Of a stretch of 64,000 bases of DNA, positions 56,973 to 64,000 are shown one piece after another (position 1 is the stretch's first letter; every line of letters begins with the position of its first letter). Below the pieces are notes generated by a model that worked only from the letters and a program-made list of their open reading frames with translations, did no database searches and was not told the DNA's origin. This DNA comes from Saccharospirillum sp. MSK14-1 (GTDB taxonomy: Bacteria; Pseudomonadota; Gammaproteobacteria; Pseudomonadales; Natronospirillaceae), in contig NZ_MIES01000033.1 in assembly GCF_003054965.1 (NCBI RefSeq), positions 1,178,001 through 1,242,000 of the forward strand, given 5' to 3'. A program made the translations under genes and the position numbers.

Positions 56973-57929
56973 TCATAAATCTCCTTCAACCGCGGGTAAT
57001 TCGCCACCCAGATTGGTCACCCGCTCGATAACCAATTGAGCCAGCATGTCAGGCTGGAATTTAGCGAGAAATTCGTTGGCTCCCACCTTTTGCACCATGT
57101 TCTTGTTGAACACGCCACTCAAGGAAGTATGCAAAAGGATGTACAGGCCTTTCAGTTTATCATGAGCGCGAATGTGGGTCGTCAGGGTATAGCCATCCAT
57201 TTCCGGCATTTCGATATCGGAAATAACAATGGGGTAGCGCTCAACCGGATCCACCCCGTCATCCACCAGCCCCAACAAATGATCCAACGCTTCCCGGCCG
57301 TCGTTCAGTGCCACCACCGTCAGACCAACCTGCTCCAGCGTTTTGGTCATCTGCTTGCGAGCAATTTTAGAGTCATCGACGATCAGCACCTGCTTGGAAA
57401 CCGCCGCAGACGTGGCCTCTTCGGTAATGATACCGTCACTGACGTCTTCTTTCATCGGCGCCACATCCGCCAGGATGCGCTCAACATCGATGATCTCAAC
57501 CAGGTTATCTTCATGCCGAGTGACAGCGGTCAAAAAGTGTTCATGACCTGAACCCTTGGGGGGTGGCTGCACTTCTTCCCAGTTGATATTAATGATCCGC
57601 TCAACCCCGCGTACCATAAACCCCTGGTTGCGCATATTGTACTCAGTGATGATGGTCAGTTTGTTCTCGATATCGGTGAGCGGCGCCTGACCAATGGCCA
57701 GGCTTAAATCCAGGATGGGAATGGTCCCACCGCGAACGTGCGCCACACCTTTAACCACCGACTTACTTTGTGGCATCTGCGTCAATGGCGGGCATTGCAG
57801 CACTTCTTTTACCTTAAACACGTTGATGCCGTACAGCTGGTCACCACTGAGCCGGAATAACAGCAATTCCAGTCTGTTCTTACCCACCAGCTGCGTACGC
57901 TGGTTAACACTATCAAGCACACCGGCCAT
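56973..57929 (-). CDS. cheV: Chemotaxis coupling protein CheV
   Basis: This protein has an N-terminal CheW-like domain (about residues 15-160) that couples receptors to CheA and a C-terminal receiver domain with phospho-acceptor Asp238 (PIVISDIEMPEMDG). Two ATG codons lie 6 bp apart; I chose the second (57929, MAGVLDSV, 318 aa) because the GGAG site is 6 nt before it and directly abuts the first. It is divergent from flgA. Confidence 0.95.
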   Translation of the reverse strand: MAGVLDSVNQRTQLVGKNRLELLLFRLSGDQLYGINVFKVKEVLQCPPLTQMPQSKSVVKGVAHVRGGTIPILDLSLAIGQAPLTDIENKLTIITEYNMRNQGFMVRGVERIININWEEVQPPPKGSGHEHFLTAVTRHEDNLVEIIDVERILADVAPMKEDVSDGIITEEATSAAVSKQVLIVDDSKIARKQMTKTLEQVGLTVVALNDGREALDHLLGLVDDGVDPVERYPIVISDIEMPEMDGYTLTTHIRAHDKLKGLYILLHTSLSGVFNKNMVQKVGANEFLAKFQPDMLAQLVIERVTNLGGELPAVEGDL

Positions 57930-57976
57930 GGCCATCTCCGTCTACCTAAATGCACAGACTGACGCCTATCAATATC

Positions 57977-57992
57977 AGGCACAGCCTTTGCA
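57977..57992 (+). promoter_or_regulatory. Sigma-54 promoter of flgA
   Basis: AGGCAC-AGCCT-TTGCA matches the consensus except for the first base, with correct spacing. The leader to the chosen flgA start at 58133 would be about 130 nt. Confidence 0.75.
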
Positions 57993-58132
57993 CTAACCTT
58001 CTATAAGCCCTGATTGGTGTCAAAACACCGACACTCAGGTCGTTCATATCAATGGGATCTCAGTACCGCTTAACGCCCACTGCGACCCCCGTTGGCAGTA
58101 AGCATAGACGGCTATCGGCACAGGACAACCGA

Positions 58133-58861
58133 ATGCAATCATTACCCAGGCTATCGGCCCGTTTCGGCCAATGCTTAATTCCTTTAATGCTGAGCGTGGC
58201 AACCGCACAGGCAACCCCGCTGTCTGCGCAAAACCAGATCAGCAGTGCCCTGAATACGGCATTGACCGAAAAACTGGCGCAGCATCATCCGGACCTGGAC
58301 GCGGAAAACAGCCAATTTGATTTTCAGCTGCAAGCGGTTGCCGGCAATTTGACGCCCTGTACGTCACCCATTGACGTCGACTGGCGGGGGCAGGATCTGG
58401 GCAGCCGTCTGACGCCTAAAGTCAGTTGCACCAGTGAAGGTTGGCAGCTTTATGTACCGGTCACCGTCGCCATTCACCTGCCCGTGGTGGTCACCGCTGC
58501 CAATCTGGATCGCGGTCACCGTCTAACAGCGGCCGATTTGCGGATGCAGAATACGGATATTGCCAGCCTGCGCCAGGGTTATTTTGAAACGCCCGACGAT
58601 CTGATCGGCTATCAACTGGCGCGCAGCGTTAACAACGGTCAGGTCGTCACACCCTATATTGCCGAACCGCCGATGCTGGTCGACCGGGGCGATCGGGTTT
58701 ACATCCTGTCGCACAGCGGTCCCCTATCGGTTCGCACCCTGGGCGAAGCATTGCGTCAAGGGCGCGCGGGTGAACAGATACCGGTACGAAACCTGCGTTC
58801 AGGAGACACCATTCATGCCTATATCAAGGAGCGCGGCGTGGTAGAAACCGCTGGCCGCTAA
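58133..58861 (+). CDS. flgA: P-ring assembly chaperone FlgA
   Basis: FlgA is a periplasmic protein that helps FlgI form the P ring. I chose the ATG at 58133 (242 aa), which gives a proper signal peptide (MQSLPRLSARFGQCLIPLML, cleavage near TAQA) and has AGGA 7 nt upstream; a longer frame from 58052 has no signal at its start. The C-terminal SAF domain shows VVVTAANLDRGHRLTAADLR, YQLARSVNNGQVV and GEQIPVRNLRSGDTI. Confidence 0.94.
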   Translation: MQSLPRLSARFGQCLIPLMLSVATAQATPLSAQNQISSALNTALTEKLAQHHPDLDAENSQFDFQLQAVAGNLTPCTSPIDVDWRGQDLGSRLTPKVSCTSEGWQLYVPVTVAIHLPVVVTAANLDRGHRLTAADLRMQNTDIASLRQGYFETPDDLIGYQLARSVNNGQVVTPYIAEPPMLVDRGDRVYILSHSGPLSVRTLGEALRQGRAGEQIPVRNLRSGDTIHAYIKERGVVETAGR

Positions 58862-58935
58862 CGACAACACGACGAGAAACGGCGCCGAATGCGCTAACAT
58901 TTGGGGAAATAACGGAAATTTGTCACAATCAGGGC

Positions 58936-58962
58936 TAAAGTTCCTGGAGAGACGGCCGTTAA
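58936..58962 (+). promoter_or_regulatory. Sigma-28 promoter of flgM
   Basis: TAAAGTTC-N11-GCCGTTAA matches the FliA consensus at 14 of 16 positions with exact spacing; expected start about 30 nt before flgM. FlgM, the FliA anti-sigma factor, is commonly under FliA control, giving feedback. Confidence 0.87.
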
Positions 58963-58998
58963 CCCCTCCAGAAAAATATATTTTCAGCGAGGTTAGAC

Positions 58999-59310
58999 AT
59001 GGCCATGAACATCAACGGCCTTACATCCGGCCAAACGGGCACCACCAAAACCCGCCAGAATGATGGCGCTGGTGACGTTGGAACCCCGGCTGCACAAAAA
59101 AGTGGAACGGAATCTGCTAGTGAAAGCGATGTGGTTCAACTTTCCGATCGAGCCCGCATTTTGAAGACGGCTGGAGAAACCGTCAGTCAGATGCCGGAAA
59201 TTGATCAAGAGAAAGTAGACCGCATACGCAGCGCCATCGAAGGTGGCGACTACAAGATTGACCACGAGAAACTGGCGGCCGCCTTTAGACGCTTTGAATC
59301 CGAGCTCTGA
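58999..59310 (+). CDS. flgM: Anti-sigma-28 factor FlgM
   Basis: This 103-aa protein binds and inhibits FliA until exported through the finished hook. The conserved C-terminal half is VVQLSDRARILKTAGETVSQ, then IDQEKVDRIRSAIEGGDYKI and LAAAFRRFESEL. The N-terminus is disordered, as is usual. GAGG precedes the start. It is also the expected downstream target of HsbA encoded at 8.5-8.8 kb. Confidence 0.95.
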   Translation: MAMNINGLTSGQTGTTKTRQNDGAGDVGTPAAQKSGTESASESDVVQLSDRARILKTAGETVSQMPEIDQEKVDRIRSAIEGGDYKIDHEKLAAAFRRFESEL

Positions 59311-59351
59311 GGGTATCAAGGTTAAGGGCGTCGCTGGGGAGGCTCGGCGAC

Positions 59352-59843
59352 ATGACCATCGACAATACAACCCTGACCCGCCTGGACGCAGCACTGCGTG
59401 ATGCCCAGGCCGCCAGCGACGCCTTCAAGCCTTTGCTTGAAGAAGAACTTGCGGCATTGAAGTCGGCCGACATAACGGCTCTAAAAACTCTGGTTGAGCG
59501 AAAGCGCCAGCACACTGAAGCGCTGCTGACGACCTCCCAGACATTGCTGCAATGGTGTGCCGATCAAAACATCGACCCCGATTTTGCCTCCTTTGAAGCC
59601 TGGACCCAAAACCTGGCTGAGAACGAGCGCGAAGGCTGGCAGAACCGCTGGCGCGAACTGCGGCAAAGCCTGACCGTCAATGACCAGCACAGCGCCGTTA
59701 ACCGGCAGGTTCTGGCCACTCTATCCAGCCGCAAGCAAGCGCAAATGACCATTCTGCGCAATCTGCTGGCCCCCACTGAAACCTATTCCGCCGATGGCCA
59801 GAGTGACACTCGCCAGCCGAGCGGCTGGGTTGACCGCGTCTAA
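59352..59843 (+). CDS. flgN: FlgK/FlgL export chaperone FlgN
   Basis: This 163-aa helical protein follows flgM by 41 bp, as in most flagellar systems. The sequence has the FlgN pattern (FKPLLEEELAALKSADITAL, VERKRQHTEALL, LATLSSRKQAQMTILRNLL). It would escort FlgK and FlgL; here the FlgK client is giant. Standard length. Confidence 0.92.
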   Translation: MTIDNTTLTRLDAALRDAQAASDAFKPLLEEELAALKSADITALKTLVERKRQHTEALLTTSQTLLQWCADQNIDPDFASFEAWTQNLAENEREGWQNRWRELRQSLTVNDQHSAVNRQVLATLSSRKQAQMTILRNLLAPTETYSADGQSDTRQPSGWVDRV

Positions 59844-59863
59844 AAACGGAGTTGTAGACCGCC

Positions 59864-61537
59864 ATGTTTATTGACCAGATGACCCTTTTCATCCTGGCCG
59901 AAGTAGCGGTGGTCTACTTCATTATTACCGTCTTTTTGTTTTTCCGGGGGCGGCTCTACCATGTTCTGGTGGCCATTCTCAAAGAAATGCGTTGGGAAAA
60001 ACTGCGCCGCCAGCAGGAGCGCCAGCAAGAAATTGCCGAACTGCGCGCCAAAAATAAAAAGCTGACCACCGAATTCGAGGTGGTCAAACGCACCGCCGAA
60101 TCGGCGGGCAAAACCATCCCGGAGCAATTGCGTGATCGCGTTGAGCAACTCAGCGAAGACGCCCGCCAGGATGGCACCGACCCCGATGAACCACCCGGTG
60201 CGGATCCCGCCGAGCAGCTCAATTGGATGCGTCGCCGCATTCTTGAGCTCGAACAACAACTGCTCTCCGGTGATATCGACGAAGAGATGTGGCAGGAAAA
60301 AGCCGGTGACACGCTGCGCGAATTAGGCGTCGAACCGGGGTCCAGCAGTCGCAAGGAACTGGCGGGCGAAGAGTTGCGCAACGAACAGCTGGAGAACGAT
60401 CTCAAGCAATACCGCAATCAATACGAAGCCGCTAAAGACCGAATTTCCTTCCTGGAGAAAGAGCTCGAAGACTTTAAGAGCATCGATATCAGCAACGATC
60501 GCATGATGGAAAAGCCAGAACCTGGCCAATACGCCGACGAGCTCTACCAGCTGCGTTGCGACAAATTCGACATGCAGGAATCTCTCAACCAACTGCGCCT
60601 GAAACTGCAACAGATGAATCCCAACTCACCAGAGTTCGAGCAGGCGCAGAAGCAACAAATGCAGAACATGGAGCGGTACATCAAAGACGCCGATGTCACC
60701 ATGAATCTGATGGAAAAAGAGATGGAAGCCGCGCAACAGGCCAAGAACGAGTTGGATGAGGAAGTGCGTGAACTCCGCGCCAAGATGGCCAGCCTTAAAG
60801 AGAAGAGCGAAGATGGCAATCCGCTGAATAAAGAAAACGTTGAGCAACTGTCGGCGAACACCAACAAGCAAGCCGAGTCGGTATCTAACCTGCGCGATTC
60901 GCTAGATCAACTGCGCAGCGGCGGCGACCGTGAACAGGTGGCCGAATATCAGGAGGCAGAAATCGGCCGTCTGGAACTGCTGGTGCGGGATACTCAATCC
61001 TGTGTCAGCGTGCTCGAAATGGAATTGGAACAGGCGCAGCTGGCGATTGGTAATCTGTCCGAACGCGAGCAGGATTTGTTGCGTCAGTTGGCCGAACGAC
61101 CCGAAGCCGATGAGATCGATGGTGATCATCCGCCGATGCCAGAACACCTCAAAGCGCTCAGTGACGAACAGAAAGACGTGCTGGTTAAGTTGCGCAAAAC
61201 CGCCAACGATGTCCGCCAGGAAGACGCCGATATTTCATTGCTCGCCCAGCAGCAGGAAGAAGAAATCGATCAACTGCAGAAATTGCTGCGACAGATGGAA
61301 AACGCCGTTCAGCAATTGCAGGAAGACGCCGAAGCAGCCGAGAGTGCGGCACCCGAACCGCAGCGTCCGGCCGACGAACGTCCCGACAGCAGCGAAAACG
61401 TCGAAGAGATGGAGTCCCTGTTGCGTCAGTTTATGAGCGACAGCCAGTCCATGCTGCGCCGCTTAAAGTCGCTGGAAGATGAAAACAAACGCCTGAAAGG
61501 CGGCAGCAAAGCCGCCGATACCACGCCCACTTCATAA
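59864..61537 (+). CDS. Membrane-anchored coiled-coil protein of unknown function
   Basis: This 557-aa protein has one N-terminal transmembrane helix (about residues 7-28, TLFILAEVAVVYFIITVFLF). Almost all of the rest is long coiled coil rich in Glu, Gln, Leu and Arg (heptad-like from about residue 45 to 545), facing the cytoplasm if the basic flank RGRLYH...KEMRWEKLRRQQ obeys the positive-inside rule. It starts 20 bp after flgN and is surely co-transcribed with flgM-flgN. No known flagellar family is recognised; PilZ-type flgZ often occupies this place in relatives. A scaffold or polar-organising role is speculation. Confidence 0.85.
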   Translation: MFIDQMTLFILAEVAVVYFIITVFLFFRGRLYHVLVAILKEMRWEKLRRQQERQQEIAELRAKNKKLTTEFEVVKRTAESAGKTIPEQLRDRVEQLSEDARQDGTDPDEPPGADPAEQLNWMRRRILELEQQLLSGDIDEEMWQEKAGDTLRELGVEPGSSSRKELAGEELRNEQLENDLKQYRNQYEAAKDRISFLEKELEDFKSIDISNDRMMEKPEPGQYADELYQLRCDKFDMQESLNQLRLKLQQMNPNSPEFEQAQKQQMQNMERYIKDADVTMNLMEKEMEAAQQAKNELDEEVRELRAKMASLKEKSEDGNPLNKENVEQLSANTNKQAESVSNLRDSLDQLRSGGDREQVAEYQEAEIGRLELLVRDTQSCVSVLEMELEQAQLAIGNLSEREQDLLRQLAERPEADEIDGDHPPMPEHLKALSDEQKDVLVKLRKTANDVRQEDADISLLAQQQEEEIDQLQKLLRQMENAVQQLQEDAEAAESAAPEPQRPADERPDSSENVEEMESLLRQFMSDSQSMLRRLKSLEDENKRLKGGSKAADTTPTS

Positions 61538-61549
61538 CGCCTGTGGTCA

Positions 61550-61568
61550 GGGCGTGCTTGCCACGCCC
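61550..61568. terminator. Stem-loop between converging genes
   Basis: GGGCGTG-CTTGC-CACGCCC is a perfect 7-bp stem in the 44-bp gap between the coiled-coil gene and the binding-protein gene. No T-run on either side, so its role as terminator is uncertain. Confidence 0.4.
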
Positions 61569-61581
61569 CACGCCACGGCCC

Positions 61582-62769
61582 TTAACGGCCGATCGGTAAC
61601 GGAATCTCCGCTAACGGTATCTCTCGCACCAACTCTGGAATGGCCCACTCTACGCCGTCTTCGGTGCGCAACCGGAAGTGATACATGGACTGCAACGTCT
61701 GATGATCTTCCGCGCGGATCAGCATATCGCCTTTAGGGCTGTTAAAGCGCATGCCTTCCAGGGTTTCAATCAGATCATCGGTGTCGGTACTGTCGGCGCG
61801 ACGCAGGGCTTCGACCAAGGCAATGCCTGCGGTCATACCGCCGGCAACGAAGATATCCGGGGGCGTGCCGAAGCGTGCCAGATACTGCTCCACCAGCCAG
61901 TCATTGACGCTGTTACTGGGGTGTTCAAAGTAATAATAGTTAGCGCCTTCCAGGCCGTCGTAGGCCTTATAGCCCGCCAAGGTCGACAGAAAACCGCCGT
62001 TTGCCGCCAGACGAATGCCTTGTTGCGCTGGGTTCATCGCCTGCAACTGAGCGAGAGGATCGCCCGCTCCGGCCCAATTAACGAACACCAGCCGATCGCC
62101 CTCTGCGTCGGCCAGTGCCGTATAAATGCGCTCGTTGGCGGCCCTGAAATCGTCACTGCCGGCGGGTAGGAATTCCTGATGCACGATCTCAGCACCGGTG
62201 CCGACCAGAGCCTGACGGAAAGCCGCGAGAGTGTTATGACCAAAATCGTTGTCCGGCGCGATGGTGGCGATCTTCAAACCCGGACGCGCCAGAGCGACTG
62301 CGTTGGCGACGGCTTCTTGACTGGCTGAACGGCCAGTCCGGAACACATAGCGATTACCCCGGGACCCGGTGATGGTATCGGCGACCGCCGGCTCAACCAA
62401 TAAGATGCGCCGGTACTGCCGGGCGACGGGCAACATTGGGATTGCCACGGACGACGACAATGGTCCCACCGCCACTAATGCATCGTCTTCAACATACGCT
62501 TCTTCAAGCAGCGAACGGCCGAGCAACGGATCCAGACGGCTGTCTTTTTCAATCACTTCCAGCGCACGGCCGTTAATGCTCATGGTGCCTTCGGTGGCGT
62601 ATTCCAAACCCAGCATCAAGCCATCGTGACTTTGCTGTCCATAATTCGCCAGCGGCCCGGTCTTACCGTAAACATGAGCGATGCGAATGGGGTCATCCGC
62701 CAGGACCCGACCCGACGTTAAACCCAATAACAACATCAGCAACACGCTGCCTACCGAAACCTCTTTCAT
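61582..62769 (-). CDS. Periplasmic binding protein, branched-chain amino acid (Peripla_BP_6) type
   Basis: This 395-aa exported solute-binding protein has a signal peptide at residues 1-24 (VLLMLLLGLTSGRVLA). The mature start DDPIRIAHVYGKTGPLANYG and later IATIAPDNDFGHNTLAAFRQ follow the LivJ/amide-binding pattern, and EGMRFNSPKGDMLIRAEDHQ is typical of its C-terminal lobe. I chose the ATG at 62769 (GGGAG 8 nt upstream) over an earlier frame start at 62883. No ABC permease or ATPase is next to it here. The ligand is unknown. It is divergent from a receptor gene. Confidence 0.85.
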   Translation of the reverse strand: MKEVSVGSVLLMLLLGLTSGRVLADDPIRIAHVYGKTGPLANYGQQSHDGLMLGLEYATEGTMSINGRALEVIEKDSRLDPLLGRSLLEEAYVEDDALVAVGPLSSSVAIPMLPVARQYRRILLVEPAVADTITGSRGNRYVFRTGRSASQEAVANAVALARPGLKIATIAPDNDFGHNTLAAFRQALVGTGAEIVHQEFLPAGSDDFRAANERIYTALADAEGDRLVFVNWAGAGDPLAQLQAMNPAQQGIRLAANGGFLSTLAGYKAYDGLEGANYYYFEHPSNSVNDWLVEQYLARFGTPPDIFVAGGMTAGIALVEALRRADSTDTDDLIETLEGMRFNSPKGDMLIRAEDHQTLQSMYHFRLRTEDGVEWAIPELVREIPLAEIPLPIGR

Positions 62770-62903
62770 ACGGCCACTCCCAACTGAAATCAGCAGGCAT
62801 CTTATTGACCCGGATAAAACCTCGCAAGCACAAGCCTGATGCGCTCTGACCGGACAGTGTTCGGTAGATCCACCGTATTTCAATTCAATGAATCAGGTAA
62901 ACT

Positions 62904-62920
62904 GTCGTTACAGTAACGAC
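62904..62920. promoter_or_regulatory. Palindrome upstream of receptor gene
   Basis: GTCGTTA-CAG-TAACGAC is a perfect 7-bp inverted repeat in the 181-bp divergent region, 30 bp before the receptor start. It may be an operator for a dimeric regulator; no regulator is identified. Confidence 0.35.
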
Positions 62921-62950
62921 CTGTTCACCGCTCTAGTTAGGAGTTCCGCC

Positions 62951-64000
62951 ATGAAGTTTACGGTGGTCATGAAAACGGCTCTGGGATTTGCACTGATTCT
63001 GCTGCTGATGGTCGGCATTACAGTCTCCGCCCTGACCAACCAAGCCTCCGTTGGCGGTCTTTTTAAGACCACCACGTCCGAAGTGGTACCTCGGATGCAA
63101 CAGGCCTATCGCCTGGTGATTGCTCTGCAGAATGCCAACAAAGCCGTATCCCAGCACGCCGCCGTTTCAAGCGATGAAGATTTGCAACGCTATGAAACCG
63201 ATTTCACCAGTGCCAAAGCCGACGTCAATCGCATTCGCACTGGACTGGCTGACAGCCTGAGTGACAACGACCCTTTGGTGGATGCACTGGCTCAAGCCAA
63301 CAGCACCATTAATGAAGCCTTGCGCCTGGGTGAGCAACACTTACAAACTCGCCGGACTGTCCTCAACAGTCGCCAAGCCTTTATGCGGGAATTCCAGACA
63401 CAGGGTTCGCGCTGGCTGACCTTCAGCGACGATATGAAAATCGTCGACCGGGTGCTGGAAATGCTCGGTCAGCAGACAACGTCCGAAGCCCGGCAGATTG
63501 GTTCCGATGCCAACTATGTGCTTGATCGCATCGATCTGGTCCGTACCGGTATCAATGGCATCAACGGTTTAGCCACCGCCAGCCAGGTGCTGGCGGTGCA
63601 GGAAGACCTGGCCCGTGAGTTGGAGCGACTGGGATCGCGTATGGAACGATTGGCCGACAGCAACGCCATCATCCATCGTTACCTGTCGACCTACGTTGAG
63701 TTGTTGCAAACCGCCGTCTCTGGCGAAACCGGCACTCTGTCGCTCTACCTGCGGTCTCTGCGTGCCGAAGAACTCTCCAGCCGTGAGTTGTCGATTCTGG
63801 CCGATACGGTCAACAGTGGCGTGCGCAGTCTGGGTCTGGTCACCACAGCTTTAAGCGAACAAAGTGAAACGCTTCGCCAGCAGGTGGCGTCGGCGAATGA
63901 GCGCGCCAGCATCATTGTGCTGGGCGTGTTAGTGGTGTCTCTGGTGATTGCCGTAGCCATCATGCTGTCCCTGATTCGCAGCATTCGACGGCCGCTGAAA
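62951..64000 (+). CDS. Two-transmembrane receptor, N-terminal part (chemoreceptor or sensor kinase)
   Basis: The gene is cut by the window end after 350 codons; the frame stays open. AGGAG lies 7 nt before the ATG. TM1 is at about residues 8-29 (LGFALILLLMVGITVSAL); a helical periplasmic domain of about 290 residues follows; TM2 is at about 320-342 (IIVLGVLVVSLVIAVAIMLS), followed by RSIRRPLK, the usual start of a HAMP domain. Whether the cytoplasmic part is a methyl-accepting chemotaxis domain or a histidine kinase cannot be seen. Confidence 0.8.
   Translation, partial: MKFTVVMKTALGFALILLLMVGITVSALTNQASVGGLFKTTTSEVVPRMQQAYRLVIALQNANKAVSQHAAVSSDEDLQRYETDFTSAKADVNRIRTGLADSLSDNDPLVDALAQANSTINEALRLGEQHLQTRRTVLNSRQAFMREFQTQGSRWLTFSDDMKIVDRVLEMLGQQTTSEARQIGSDANYVLDRIDLVRTGINGINGLATASQVLAVQEDLARELERLGSRMERLADSNAIIHRYLSTYVELLQTAVSGETGTLSLYLRSLRAEELSSRELSILADTVNSGVRSLGLVTTALSEQSETLRQQVASANERASIIVLGVLVVSLVIAVAIMLSLIRSIRRPLK

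Overview
The window is an almost unbroken flagellar and chemotaxis cluster of a gammaproteobacterium. It runs from fliR at the left edge to flgA-flgM-flgN and a cut-off chemoreceptor-like gene at the right edge. Several traits point to a polar-flagellated marine gammaproteobacterium of the Oceanospirillales/Pseudomonas type: a FleQ-FleS-FleR cascade, sigma-54 and sigma-28 flagellar promoters, the cheV-cheR-flgB and flgA-flgM-flgN neighbourhoods, a HptB-HsbR-HsbA partner-switching set, and very large axial proteins. The family assignment is inference; no rRNA or other phylogenetic marker is present.

Layout, left to right. Positions 1-6.3 kb (minus strand) hold fliK-fliL-fliM-fliN-fliO-fliP-fliQ-fliR (hook-length control, C-ring, export gate). 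Positions 6.4-8.8 kb hold hsbA-hsbR-hptB, inserted between fliJ and fliK. Positions 8.9-15.4 kb hold fliE-fliF-fliG-fliH-fliI-fliJ. Positions 15.6-20 kb hold the regulators fleQ, fleS and fleR. Positions 20.2-31 kb hold fliS with a FliT-like gene, a plus-strand TPR-methyltransferase, fliD, flaG and fliC. Positions 31.3-40 kb form a flagellin-modification island: a Maf-type glycosyltransferase and a sulfotransferase-like gene on plus, and the complete pseBCFGHI pathway for CMP-pseudaminic acid supply on minus. Positions 40-56 kb hold flgB-flgC-flgD-flgE and flgF-flgG-flgH-flgI-flgJ-flgK-flgL. Positions 56-62 kb hold cheV-cheR (minus) and flgA, flgM-flgN plus a membrane-anchored coiled-coil protein (plus). 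A periplasmic binding protein and the start of a two-TM receptor close the window. FlhB, FlhA, FlhF, FliA and CheY are not in the window.

The most striking feature is concerted enlargement of the extracellular axial parts: FlgE 1472 aa, FliD 1299 aa, FlgK 1022 aa, flagellin 1020 aa. Their conserved polymerisation ends are normal, and the extra mass is made of repeated beta-type modules, some of which look shared between FlgE and FlgK and between FliD and FlgE. FliK is also long (about 603 aa).

Regulatory sites can be read directly. Good sigma-54 sites (TGGCAC-N5-TTGCW) precede fleS, flgB, flgA and the TPR-methyltransferase; weaker ones precede fliE, flgF and the maf gene. Sigma-28 sites (TAAAGTTT-N11-GCCGATAA type) precede flgM, fliC, fliD and fliS. 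A FleQ-box-like palindrome lies upstream of fleQ. No gene-free stretch exceeds about 300 bp; the larger gaps hold these promoters, stem-loops and two copies of an intergenic repeat.
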